Shown here piece by piece: positions 24,357 to 34,700 of a stretch of DNA of 64,000 nucleotides. The DNA lies in NCBI GenBank assembly GCA_965662355.1, contig CBFIHP010000004.1, positions 186,001 to 250,000 on the forward strand. Reading direction: 5' to 3'. Position 1 is the stretch's first letter. The number at the start of each line of letters is the position of its first letter. Position numbers and translations under genes: made by a program. This DNA is from GCA-2683825 sp965662355 (GTDB lineage Bacteria > Planctomycetota > UBA1135 > GCA-002686595). The notes below the pieces were generated by a model. The model searched no databases and had not been told where the DNA came from. It saw nothing but the letters and a program-made list of their open reading frames with translations.

Positions 24357-27300
24357 CTACGACGTGAAAGCGCGCTGGATCAGGTACTCCTCTTCGGCAT
24401 TGTGGCGGTGGTAGGAGCCGGTCGCCGGGCTCGAGGATTCGGGACGTCCGCAGTAGTCGATCCCGATGTTCTGATCGTGGAAGCGCTGGAAGACGAAGCT
24501 CCAGGCACCCATGTTGCGCGGCTCTTCCTGGCACCAGAACACCCGTGCGCCGGGATGTCTGGCGAAGGTCTTGTTCAATGCCGTCAGGGGCATGGGGTAG
24601 AGCTGCTCGAGGCGCACGATCTCGACATCGGTGACCTCGTGCTTGTCGCGATAGGCCACGAGTTCGTAGTACACCTGACCTGTGCACAACACGATGCGTG
24701 CGGCACGCTCGGGGGGATTTGGATCCGATAGGAGCTCATGGAACCCGCCCTTCGTGAAGTCCTCGATGCTGCTGGCCGCACGCTTATCGCGCAACAGCGA
24801 CTTGGGCGTGAAGATGATCAAGGGGCGCTTCTCGGCAGCCAAACCCTGGCGCCGCAACAGGTGGAAGTACTGCGCCGAGTTCGTGCAGTTGGCCACCGTG
24901 ATGTTGCCGTTCGAGCAGAGCGCCAGAAAGCGCTCGGGGCGAGCGCTGGAGTGCTCGGGGCCCTGGCCGTCGTAGCCGTGGGGAAGCAGGAGAATGACAC
25001 CGCTCTTCTCCTTCCACTTCGCCTCGCCCGAAACGATGAACTGATCGATGGCAATCTGGGCACCATTGACGAAGTCGCCAAACTGCGCCTCCCACAGGAC
25101 GAGAGCATCGGGACGCGTCAACGAGTAGCCGTACTCGAACCCCAGCACCGCCTCCTCGGAGAGGAACGAATCCCAGGCCTCGAACTCGGCCCCTCCGCGG
25201 CTGACGCTGCGCAGCGGCACGTAGTCGTTTTCGGTTACCTGATCTCGAATGATCGCGTGTCGGTGACTGAAGGTTCCGCGTCCCGAATCCTGGCCGCAAA
25301 GCCGGATTGAAACGGCTTCGCGAAGGAGCGTACCGAAAGCCAAAGCCTCGGCGCAGCCCCAGTCGATGCCGCGTTCGCCGCGGACCATGTCCTCGCGGCG
25401 GCGCAGTTGGCGCAGGAGGTTGGGATGAACGACGTGGCCCTCCGGGATCTTGTTGCAGGCGTCGATGATGCCGACGAGGTCGTTCTCGGGCACGCCGGTG
25501 ACGGGCGATTCTTCTTGCACGTAATCCGCGGGCTCGTCGTCGTCGAGATCGATGCGCTCGACCATCGGCAGATCCGTTTCCTCGACCTTGATCTTGGCCC
25601 GCGCCTCGGACAGCTCGCCTGCGAAGCGTTCGCGGATCTTCTCGATCTCGTGTTCCTCGATATCCCCGCGCCGACGCAGGAGTTCGCTGTACGTCTCGAC
25701 TACCGTCGGGTGGCTGCGAATCTTGCCGTAGAGGATCGGCTGGGTGTACGCCGGCTCGTCGCCTTCGTTGTGGCCCCAACGCCGATAGCAAACCATGTCC
25801 AGCACCGCGTCTTCGCCGAACTCGCGCTGATAATCGACGGCCAGTCGCCCCGCGCGAACGACCGATTCGGGGTAATCGCCGTTGGCCTTCAAGATCAAGG
25901 CCTGGACGCTCTTCGCGATGTCGGTACACGAATATGTCGAGCGCAGGGAACGCGGCCCCGCCGTGAAGCCGATCTGATTGTTGACGACAATGTGGACCGT
26001 GCCGCCGTTGCGAAAGGCGGGCAACTGAGACATCTGCAAGGTCTCCGCGACGACCCCCTGACCACTGAAGGCCGCGTCGCCATGGATCAAGACCGCCAGG
26101 ACTTTCTTGCGATCGATATCGCGCATCGCGTCCTGGTAGGCCCTGGACATCCCGCATACGACCGGATCGACCGCTTCGAGGTGGCTTGGGTTGGGGGACA
26201 GGAAAACGTCGACCGTGCGGCCGTTGCGTGTGTGGTACAGCCCGCGCTGGCCCAGGTGGTACTTCACGTCGCCGGACCCCTCGGTCGAGAGCGGTAGCAG
26301 CACGCCTTGGAACTCGCGGAAGATCGATTCGTAGGACTTGCCCAGGATGTTGGCCAGGACGTTCAAGCGTCCACGGTGGGCCATACCGATCACGACGCGC
26401 TCGACGCCGCGCTCCGCTGCACGCTCGATGATCTCCGATACGGTCGGGATCAACGTGTCGGCACCCTCCAGTGAAAAGCGCTTGTTGCCAACGAACTGGG
26501 TGTGCAGAAAGCGCTCGAAGTTCTCCGCGCGATACAACCGCTCCAGGAGCGACAGGCGCAACTCGTGATCGAACTGGATGAGCTCCGTCTGCTCTTCGAC
26601 ACGCTCACGCACCCAACGCTTCTTGTCGCGATCGACGATGTGCATGAACTCGACGGACCAGCGCCGACAATACCCACGGCGCAGGACGGCCAGGATCTCG
26701 CGCAGGGTCATTTCCTGCTTGCCGGCCATACCGGAACAGAGGAACGTGCGCTCGAGGTCCCAGACCGTGAATCCGTACGTCGCCGGATCCATCGTCTTCA
26801 ACACCTCGGGGTTGTACGCCAGAGGATCGAGATCAGCCAGGCGCCACCCGCGCACGCGGTAGGCGTTGATCAAGTTCCAGACCTCGCCCTGCTTCGTCGT
26901 CTCGTCGCCAGGTGCGTGAATGTCCGTCGCCAGGGCGTACGGCTGCCAGGGAACGCGGTACGCGGAGAAGATGTCCTCGAAAAAGCCGTGCTGACCCGTG
27001 AGGTATTCTTCGACGCGCTTCAGGAAAAGCCCCGACTCCGCGCCCTGAATCACGCGGTGGTCGTAGGTCGAAGTCATGGTCATGACCGGGCCCACCGCCA
27101 CCTCGGCCAGGGTAGCCGGGGACGCACCGGCCATCTGGGGCGGCACGCCGATCGATCCCGTGGCCACGATCAGCCCCTGGCCCTTCATCAAGCGGGGCAC
27201 GCTCATCTCGGTGCCGAAGCCACCGGGATTCGTCAGCGTGATGTTCGTGTCCTGATAGTCCGAGGCCTCCAGTTTGCCTTCGCGTCCGCGACGCACGAGA

Positions 27301-27959
27301 TCCTCGTACGTCGCACGGAACGTCGCGAAGTCCATGGTCTCCGCGGCCTTGATGTTCGGCACGACCAGCATGCGCCCCTTCGGACTGGGCACGTCGATCG
27401 CCAACCCCAGATTGATGTGCTCGGGCACACGGCGGTATGGGCGCCCCTCGTGCTCGACGAACGACGCCACCATGCGCGGCGTCTCGCCCAGGGCCTTCGC
27501 CAGGGCGTAGGCAATGATGTGCGTGTACGAGGTCTTGCCCAGGGCGCGAACCGCCATGTGCTCGTTCATCACGGCCCTGTTCTCGGCCAGCACCTTGGCC
27601 GGAATGGTCCGGACGGAGGTGGCCGTCGGAAGGGTCAGGCTGTCCTCCATATTGGAGACGATGCGTCCGGCGATCCCCCTGAGAAGCTCGAGCTCCGAGT
27701 CCTCCTGGCGCTTTGGCGTGGCGCTCGCCGCTTCCCTTACCTCTTTATGGGGCAATGCCGCCTGGGGCTCACGGACCGTTGGCACCCCGCGCGCACTTGT
27801 AGACCCCCCACCTCCCGAGCCTCCGGCGCGGCCATCGACCCGCTCGAAAATCCGTTGCCAGGATTCGTCGACGCTGGAAGCATCTCGCTTCCAATCCTCG
27901 AACAACGCCTGGACGTAGCCTGCGTTGACACCGTAATCGCGTTCGAAATCAAAGCCCAT
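24357..27959 (-). CDS. kgd: Fused 2-oxoglutarate dehydrogenase E2-E1 enzyme (Kgd type)
   Basis: 1200 residues, similar to the 1231 of mycobacterial Kgd. Residues 1-45 are the E1 N-terminal arm (GVNAGYVQALFEDWK), then a Gly/Ser/Pro linker. About 90-335 is an E2 acyltransferase core with catalytic His301 in TYDHRVIQGAES, but no lipoyl domain. About 365-1195 is E1: thiamine-diphosphate motif from HGDAAFSGQGVVAE to VNNQIGFTAG, and LGFEYGYSLTRPDALVLWEAQFGDF in the pyrimidine part. It converts 2-oxoglutarate to succinyl-CoA with an E3, or to succinic semialdehyde or 2-hydroxy-3-oxoadipate alone. No FHA regulator (GarA) is seen nearby. Confidence 0.95.
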   Translation of the reverse strand: MGFDFERDYGVNAGYVQALFEDWKRDASSVDESWQRIFERVDGRAGGSGGGGSTSARGVPTVREPQAALPHKEVREAASATPKRQEDSELELLRGIAGRIVSNMEDSLTLPTATSVRTIPAKVLAENRAVMNEHMAVRALGKTSYTHIIAYALAKALGETPRMVASFVEHEGRPYRRVPEHINLGLAIDVPSPKGRMLVVPNIKAAETMDFATFRATYEDLVRRGREGKLEASDYQDTNITLTNPGGFGTEMSVPRLMKGQGLIVATGSIGVPPQMAGASPATLAEVAVGPVMTMTSTYDHRVIQGAESGLFLKRVEEYLTGQHGFFEDIFSAYRVPWQPYALATDIHAPGDETTKQGEVWNLINAYRVRGWRLADLDPLAYNPEVLKTMDPATYGFTVWDLERTFLCSGMAGKQEMTLREILAVLRRGYCRRWSVEFMHIVDRDKKRWVRERVEEQTELIQFDHELRLSLLERLYRAENFERFLHTQFVGNKRFSLEGADTLIPTVSEIIERAAERGVERVVIGMAHRGRLNVLANILGKSYESIFREFQGVLLPLSTEGSGDVKYHLGQRGLYHTRNGRTVDVFLSPNPSHLEAVDPVVCGMSRAYQDAMRDIDRKKVLAVLIHGDAAFSGQGVVAETLQMSQLPAFRNGGTVHIVVNNQIGFTAGPRSLRSTYSCTDIAKSVQALILKANGDYPESVVRAGRLAVDYQREFGEDAVLDMVCYRRWGHNEGDEPAYTQPILYGKIRSHPTVVETYSELLRRRGDIEEHEIEKIRERFAGELSEARAKIKVEETDLPMVERIDLDDDEPADYVQEESPVTGVPENDLVGIIDACNKIPEGHVVHPNLLRQLRRREDMVRGERGIDWGCAEALAFGTLLREAVSIRLCGQDSGRGTFSHRHAIIRDQVTENDYVPLRSVSRGGAEFEAWDSFLSEEAVLGFEYGYSLTRPDALVLWEAQFGDFVNGAQIAIDQFIVSGEAKWKEKSGVILLLPHGYDGQGPEHSSARPERFLALCSNGNITVANCTNSAQYFHLLRRQGLAAEKRPLIIFTPKSLLRDKRAASSIEDFTKGGFHELLSDPNPPERAARIVLCTGQVYYELVAYRDKHEVTDVEIVRLEQLYPMPLTALNKTFARHPGARVFWCQEEPRNMGAWSFVFQRFHDQNIGIDYCGRPESSSPATGSYHRHNAEEEYLIQRAFTS

Positions 27960-28055
27960 GAAGCCCTCCCTAGCCCGTCAGTCTACGCACGGGCGGTGCT
28001 GAGAACACCCGGGGCGAAGGCAGGAAATCCAATCCCAGCAAATCCGTGCCCTGGT

Positions 28056-28072
28056 GGGGCGAGTTTCGCCCC
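28056..28072. other. 7-bp hairpin between the UnbV gene and kgd
   Basis: GGGGCGA and TCGCCCC with a three-base loop, in the 126 bases between two genes read leftward. There is no T-run, so it is a possible rho-independent-like end of the upstream gene or part of the kgd leader. Confidence 0.35.
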
Positions 28073-28085
28073 TCCTCATCGCGAA

Positions 28086-30269
28086 TCAGCGAGTGGTCCC
28101 GGGCACTTCAGGTTTGTAAGTCGCTTCGATCACCGAGGATTCCTCGATGTAGAGCTGCTGGTTGGCTTTCACGTTACGCATTCTCGACGCACGACCACTG
28201 GGCCAGTGGACCGTGAGGACATCCACGACCTCCGCATCGCCCAGGCCGAAGTGGGTCATCAACGAGCGGCCGGTGATGTAGCCGCCTGTCGTGGTGACCT
28301 CGCGCAAGAGCGTGCGCTCGCCAATACGAGCCTCGATGCGGGCCCCGATGCCATCGCGATTGCTTAGCGTCCCTCGTAGGCGAACCTCGAGGTAGTTCCC
28401 GACAGCTCCCTGGTTGACCAGGAGAACGGCAGGCCTCTCGACGCCCTGCACGACCAGGTCCAGGTCGCCATCCATATCGATGTCGATCACGCCGACTCCA
28501 CGGCTGTCCTCTATACGGTCGACGCCGGCCACGTAGGCGCTTGGCACAAACTTCGGGGTCGATTCGCCGACATTGCGAAGCAGCACATTGTTTTCGTTGC
28601 CGTTCAAGGAACGGTCCCCCACGCGGACCCAGCTGACGATCTCTCCGTCGACTCTGGCGGCTTGACCAGCCCCCACCAGGAAGTCCATTCAGCAATCTAT
28701 CTCTTCGCGTCCTGTCCAGAATCCGTTGGCGCAATAGATGTCCATGTGCGTGTCGTTGTCGTAGTCCAACAACATCGCCGACCAGGCCCAGCCGAGCCAA
28801 TCGCACCCGGCCGACTTCGATTCTTCACGGAAGGTGCCGTCCTGGTTGCTCAGGTAGAGGCGGTTGCCGTGAAACATCTGCCACATCACATCGAGCACGA
28901 AGCTGCGGAAGATCGGGTCGAAGGGAAAGGGCACCGGAATCGGAAACCCGGGTTGCCGCATCGCCCAGCGCGAGTTGGAGGCCATTCCCGAAACATAGAG
29001 ATCCGGCCAACCATCGCCGTTCACGTCACCAAAGTCGACCGACATGCTGGCACCGGGGAAAACGACACCGGCGTCCTCGGTGACATCCTCGAAGGTGCCA
29101 TCTCCACGGTTGCGGTAGAGCACGTCGATGCCGACGTCGTTGCCGATGTACAGGTCCAGATCGCCGTCGCGGTCGTAGTCCGATACGCCACAGGCAAGGG
29201 CCCAGCCTGTCTCACCCAACCCGACTTCCTTCGTCGCGTCGACGAACGTTCCGTCGCCATTGTTGCGGAAGTATTGATCGGGATAGCCATTGCGAGCATT
29301 GCGCTCCGGCTTTGGATCCGTCACGTAAATGTGGTTGCCGTTCGCCAAGACCAGATCCAGATCGCCGTCCTGGTCGAAGTCGCCGAAACAGGCCGACGAT
29401 GTCTGGCCGTGGGCCGTCAGGAGGCCCGATTCAAGATCGGAAACTCGTCGAAACACGCCGCGCCCATCGTTCTCGAACAACATGTTCTCGCCCAAGAGCA
29501 TGGCCACGAATAGATCCTGGTCGCCGTCGTTGTCGATGTCCGCAAAATACCCGCAGCGGCACTCACCTTCCTCGGGCGTCACCAGTCCGGATGCCGCAGT
29601 CACGTCCTCGAACTGCCCGTCTCGATTCAGAAACAAGCGCAGCTTGTCGCCACTGATCATCAACAGGTCGTCGACGCGGTCCCCGTCGACGTCACCTACC
29701 GCAAGGCCCGAGGATCCAAGATAGACCTGCACCGTTCCCGTTCGATTTGGCGTCCCACGCGAATGATTGGGCGCGATCAGCCCGCGCTGGCTCGCTTCCT
29801 CGAGGAAGACCGGCGAGTTGTCGACCAGTATCGGTTCTTCTTCCTCGACCTTGACGATCTTCCAGGCAGCGTCGATGGGCTTTGCCGTGATGTAGCGTTT
29901 CTGCTGCCATGTCACCCGCTCACCGGAACTGATCCCATCGAGACGAACGACGCACTCCGTTCGCACGGCGCCTTCCTTGTCCGGTGCTCGCGAGTCGAAA
30001 ATCACACAGCGCGACCGATCGATCCTCGAAAAATTACCGCTGAGTCGAAGTGCATCGTGTGCCGCCCATTCCTGCAGTTCCGGCGCAAACAAGAGTGACA
30101 CCTGCGCGGGGTCGCCATTTTTCAGCGCGGCCGGATAGTCGAAGTGCACCAGCTGGTTGAGGGGCGTCACGATCTCGCGCTCCGTCCTTTCCCAGGAAGC
30201 ACAGGAGGGCAGCATTGCCGTCAGTAGGGCGAAGGAGGCCACGAAACGGCTGGCGGGATGGAATGACAT
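28086..30269 (-). CDS. FG-GAP/ASPIC-UnbV lipoprotein interrupted by one in-frame TGA
   Basis: 728 codons in one frame, with a single TGA at codon 527 (28691-28689), followed at once by ATG. The part before TGA has a lipobox signal (LLTAMLPSCAS), a 100-residue domain of unknown type and then 6-7 FG-GAP/VCBS repeats with calcium loops such as DIDNDGDQDLF and DYDRDGDLDLY. The part after has the last repeat (DIDMDGDLDLV) and the ASPIC/UnbV domain (LEVRLRGTLSNRDGIGARIE). Both belong to one protein in known relatives, so two genes is unlikely by function. TGA may be a mutation, read through, recoded, or bypassed by reinitiation at TGAATG. A SECIS-like hairpin follows. Confidence 0.85.
28654..28679 (-). 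other. SECIS-like hairpin 9 bases after the in-frame TGA
   Basis: Read on the minus strand, CTGGTGG pairs with CCGCCAG (U-G pair included) or, with a bulge, GGC with GCC inside; the loop holds GGTC 21 bases after TGA. Distance and a G-rich loop are within the loose bacterial SECIS pattern. Chance pairing in such GC-rich DNA is quite possible. Confidence 0.25.
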
Positions 30270-30425
30270 AGGCCGGGCACGCTAGCAAGTTGCAAGGTAC
30301 ACGGCAAAGGCACCGGCAACGAACCGAGAGTCCTCCTGGACGGCTTGGCTTGGAGCAACCAATGCGCGTCGTTTCAACATGCCGCGACTCCTGATTGATC
30401 CGCACTCGTGTATATTCGGCTCGCG

Positions 30426-30683
30426 ATGGAACTCCTCAACAAAACAAAACGCCCCCTGACCGTGCCCCTCCCCGGAGGAAAAAAACTCTTCCTCGGCCCT
30501 GGCCGCACGGGACAGGTCGCCTCGAAGGCGGCGGATCACCCACCCTTGAAAGCCCTCGTGGATGCCGGCGACATCGAGATTCTCGACAGCGGCAAGACCA
30601 AGCCGTCGGGTGGCGGCCTGCAGGGTGGGTCCTCGGGCGGACGCATCGGGACGGGCGGCGTGCGTCACACGGGTGACGGTTAG
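30426..30683 (+). CDS. Small conserved-looking protein, 85 residues
   Basis: Starts at ATG 30426; a GTG at 30408 is possible but less likely. The first 55 residues (NKTKRPLTVPLPGGKKLFLG, then GRTGQVASKAADHPPLKAL and AGDIEIL) form a compact beta-rich unit with a Pro-Gly-Gly turn; the tail is Gly/Ser/Lys-rich and disordered. I recall similar short proteins in Planctomycetota but no function. It has no signal or membrane segment. A TATATT 10-like box lies 10 bases before the start, giving a nearly leaderless transcript if used. Confidence 0.75.
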   Translation: MELLNKTKRPLTVPLPGGKKLFLGPGRTGQVASKAADHPPLKALVDAGDIEILDSGKTKPSGGGLQGGSSGGRIGTGGVRHTGDG

Positions 30684-30867
30684 GCCGAGAGAGAACCAGA
30701 AGTAGGAGCGGGGATGCTAGGCACCACCTTGGGGCTCCAACCCCTAATCACCGATCACGATGTCGAGTGCGTTTCGCCAGCTTCGTCAAGGCCTCGGAGG
30801 AGCTCGCCAAGCCCCTTCGCAGCCTGATCCAGCCGTGGCGGACGGCGAGATAGGCTAGGATCGGAGC

Positions 30868-31665
30868 ATGTACGCAGCCCTGCTCCTCGCCTTTCTGCCG
30901 TTCCAGGAAACACCCGACCAAGTCGATCTCAACATCGACGGATTCCGCTTCACCCCGGGAAAGCAGAGCGTCGGTACCGTCTATCACTACAAGAAGTCCA
31001 ACATAGACGGCAGCACTCCGAGTCACGTGGATCTCTACATCGCTTCCGAGACACGGATCGAATCCTTCAAGTACCACGAGGGTGGCTCGGAAGCCACGCT
31101 GGTCACCGCGGAGATGGACTGGAAGACGTTCTCCGTCGGGACTTTCACCACGCACAAACTCCAGGCGGACGGTACGCGACGCAAACTTGGGACGCTTCAA
31201 GCCAAGGGCTCACGCCTGCACGGCAAGCTCAACAGTTCGAGCTTCATCGTCGAGGTGAAGAGTTTTCCGTGGCACACGTACGACTTCGATCTCGCCAGTC
31301 TCAATGTCTCGCTGCGATACCTTACGGACCCCGAAGGGTCGGTACAGGTCAACATGATCGACCAGGTCCGTGGCCTGTTCACAGACAAGGGCTTTGTGGA
31401 ACTGTTCTACCTTGGAGACGAGAAGCGTGCCGGCGTGCCTTGCCGCCACTACAACCTCGACGGCCCCGGGCTGAATGACCGGGGCGGCGAGCTATGGGTC
31501 CGCAAGGGCGAGGATCCGGTCATCGTGGATTACGAAATCGACCTGCCGGATGAATCCAGCATGAGATCCGGCAAGCTACTCCTCGTTTCAACGGAGACTC
31601 TCTCGAAGCAGTCCTGGACACAACACCTGGCGGCAGCATTGGCCCCAGAAATCCAAGCTCGATAG
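30868..31665 (+). CDS. Protein of unknown function, probably exported
   Basis: 265 residues, weak N-terminal signal (MYAALLLAFLPFQ). Regular beta strands with the pattern FYLGDEKRAGVPCRHYNLDG, then GGELWVRKGEDPVIVDYEI: a conversion-factor pattern seen in LolA-like or DUF3108-like proteins that bind lipid or wall parts. I do not recognise the exact family. It stands alone between the small protein and a convergent large lipoprotein. Confidence 0.75.
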   Translation: MYAALLLAFLPFQETPDQVDLNIDGFRFTPGKQSVGTVYHYKKSNIDGSTPSHVDLYIASETRIESFKYHEGGSEATLVTAEMDWKTFSVGTFTTHKLQADGTRRKLGTLQAKGSRLHGKLNSSSFIVEVKSFPWHTYDFDLASLNVSLRYLTDPEGSVQVNMIDQVRGLFTDKGFVELFYLGDEKRAGVPCRHYNLDGPGLNDRGGELWVRKGEDPVIVDYEIDLPDESSMRSGKLLLVSTETLSKQSWTQHLAAALAPEIQAR

Positions 31666-31779
31666 GAAGACACTTCGAGGGGCTATGAGAGACACTGTCT
31701 GACATGACGAAGAGAGCTGCGTTATAAGACACCCCGAGACCATTCCAGACGTCACCCAGGAGTGGATCCTCACCAAGAG

Positions 31780-34700
31780 TCAAAACACGAAGGGCACCTT
31801 CAGGAAGTCCAGACCGATCGCCTTCGCGTCAGGAGTCAGCGGTTGGCCCGGCTCGACCAGCTGGAATTCAACCTGGAAGCGGAAGAAGCGTAGATCCCCC
31901 GCGTTCAGCCCGTTGAAGAGCGAGATATCCGGGGTCTCCGTGATCAGGATGTTGTCCGTATCCGGCTGACCGAGGGCATTCGCTCCCGTGGCCTCGAACA
32001 GGATCCGCACGGAAGAGCCTGTCGGAATGAGATCGGGGAGGTCTTCGGTCACCGCGCGGAAGAAGCGCGGAATCAGGCGGTAGTTCGTGGCACCCTGGGC
32101 TTCGAGATCCGCCAGCAGGTCGCCACCGTCGAGCATGGTGTGAAGGAATAGCCGCTCGTCCGGCAGCAGGGCATTGCCCTCGTCATACTCCGCTCTGGAG
32201 ATGAGGAAGTCACGACTCACGCCGCCGACCGCCGAAGTCTCGAGCCGTAGCAGAAAGCCCTCGAAAAGCGCAGTAGTCCGCAGATAGAAGTCATTCGAGA
32301 GCCCATCCTGGGAGACAAACAGTTCTCCGAGCGAACTGCGCTCGAGGACCAGCGTCGAGCCCGAACTGTCGATGAAAGCGAAATCACCCAGGGTTCCCGA
32401 GAGCAGCGGAGCATTCTCCTGGACGCTATCGCCTTGAACGCGAACCAGACCGTCAGCATCGGTGCCCCCGAAGCGAAAGCGAACGAGGTTCGTCGAACCA
32501 TTGGCTGCGTTCTGATCAGCACCCGCGATCGGAATCCACCTGGAACGCGCCTGCGAGCGCGGTCCGAAGGTAGGTATCAGAACGAAGGGCCTCGGTGACG
32601 AGAGTTCATCCAGCGGATCCTCGACACCGAGCGCCACGGTAGGGACCCGAATCGCTGCATCGGCGTCGGTTCCGACACCGCCGAGTGGATCGGGCACGTG
32701 CAACTGAATGACACCCCCACCGCCGCGTCCGCCCTGGGCAACCGGATCACTGCCCGAGCTGAAACGCCGTGTCCCCAGGGCACCGAGCGCTTCGATGTGG
32801 TTGCGGAGATCGCCAACGACCCCGTTGCCGGAGAAGTCGATCTGGGTCGCGGACTCGAGCACGATATGCCCGCCGGAACCGGATCCGCCGCAAGCACCGA
32901 TGGAGTTGCTGTTGCTGGGATCCTGTTCGCCCCGTGCACCGGGGCCACCGTTGCTGCGGATCAAACCCAGCTCGCCGAAGACGATCCGGCCCAGGGCTTG
33001 GATGTGGATACCTCCACCTCCACCGCCACCGGCGCCGCCTTTTTGATCACTACCCGGGCCCCAGTTGTTCGAAACCGGAGACGATCGTGGAATGGCATCC
33101 CCCCCACCTCCACCACCGCTGCCGGCGTAGAGTCGATTCAATTCTCCGCGTACGATGTCGATCAAACGTCCGTCCGCATCGACGATGGGCATCAGACCCC
33201 AGAAATTGTTCGTGAGATCGTCGTCGCTAAAGATCGACGGGCCGGGCCGCCCGCCAGCGGCGGGGCCGTTCATGGAGACCGCCCCTGTTCCGTTCATGTG
33301 GCCAGGACCACCCACGTGCGCTTCTTCGCCGTCTGCCAGAACCTCGTCCTGCTGGAAGCGTCCGCCTCCGCCACCGCCCGGTCGGCGTGTGACGGAACTG
33401 ACGGGGGAATAAGCACTCTCGCCGCCTTCACCACCAGCGCGTCGCAGGCGGAAGGCTCCGTCGCCTTCCAATGCTCTCAGGGTGGAGTTTGTCGTCAGCT
33501 GACTTGCCGTTCCACCGCGCCCGCCACCGCCGTTGCCGAGGGCTCCGGGTTCGGGCTGGTTCGCCGTCTTCGGCGAATCGACATCCGCCGGCCGATTGCC
33601 CGAGATATCGATCAGGCCCTCGATGATGACATCGCCCGTAGCACGAATCCTCGCCGGATTGGGCCCGATGATGTCCAGCCGCCCGCCGGGTCGCACTTCG
33701 AAATTGCGCACGTTCACGACGCCGTTGACAACGGTCTGCTGGAAGGTCATCGCTTCATCGATGATGGTCGAGGTGGTCGTATCGAGGCGCACGAGACCTT
33801 CGATCACCCAGTCGAACGCCCCACCGGGTCCGCCGTCGCCCTCGAAGGCGAAGCCAGCTTTCAGCTTACCTCCACGCCACTCGGCCGGCGGTGTGACAAA
33901 GAGCGCCTCGGGATCGAGGAACAGATCTTGCTCGAAGCCCTCGACGAAACCATCTGCGAGCCGGTCCGGATCCGGCAGGCTCGTGAACTCGATACGCTTT
34001 GTCGGCCAGCTGACGAAACCGGTCTGATCGGAGAGCGTGCGATTTTGAGCGAGGTCTTCGAAGCCATCACTCAGGTTCGCGCGCACGCGGCTATCCGAAG
34101 GGAAAACGCCCACCGGTTGCACACGGACCGCGGCTCCCTCGCCCGAGCAGTTACGGACCAGCTCGACCCGCGTTTGCATGTCCACCCATCCCCCCGAGGC
34201 ATCGCGATACTGGAGCTGGATTCGCTCGGAGGAGATGTTCTCCGCCGCTGGGTTCACCGGCTGATTGAATTCGATGACAAGTGCTACCCCCGAAGCGGTG
34301 TCGCTGTAGAGGTTCAAGTCAGACGCAAAATTCGCGTTCACCGGCTCGACCACTCCGGCGAGGGCGTGGAAGTACACGCGCGTCTCCGAATCGCCACCCA
34401 GTTCGAGATAGCTACCTTCGCGGCCCGGCGAGGCGGGATCGTCCAACTTGGGGCGCGGCGGGCCGAGAACCGTGTCCTGAAAAACCTCGGAGGCCTGGAA
34501 CGAATCGGGAGTCCGAAAGTTACGGCGTTGTGTCGTCTGGAGGGGCCTGCCGTTCGTGGAGCGCACGCTGTTGCTCTCACCGCTGGTGAGCCCGAGCACC
34601 GTCAGAAAGTACTCCTGGCCATCGGGGCGCAACCCGGCATCGGCAAGATCCGCGCGGCGCGGGCAGTTGGGTTGATAGACGATCGTCATCGCATTCGGCA

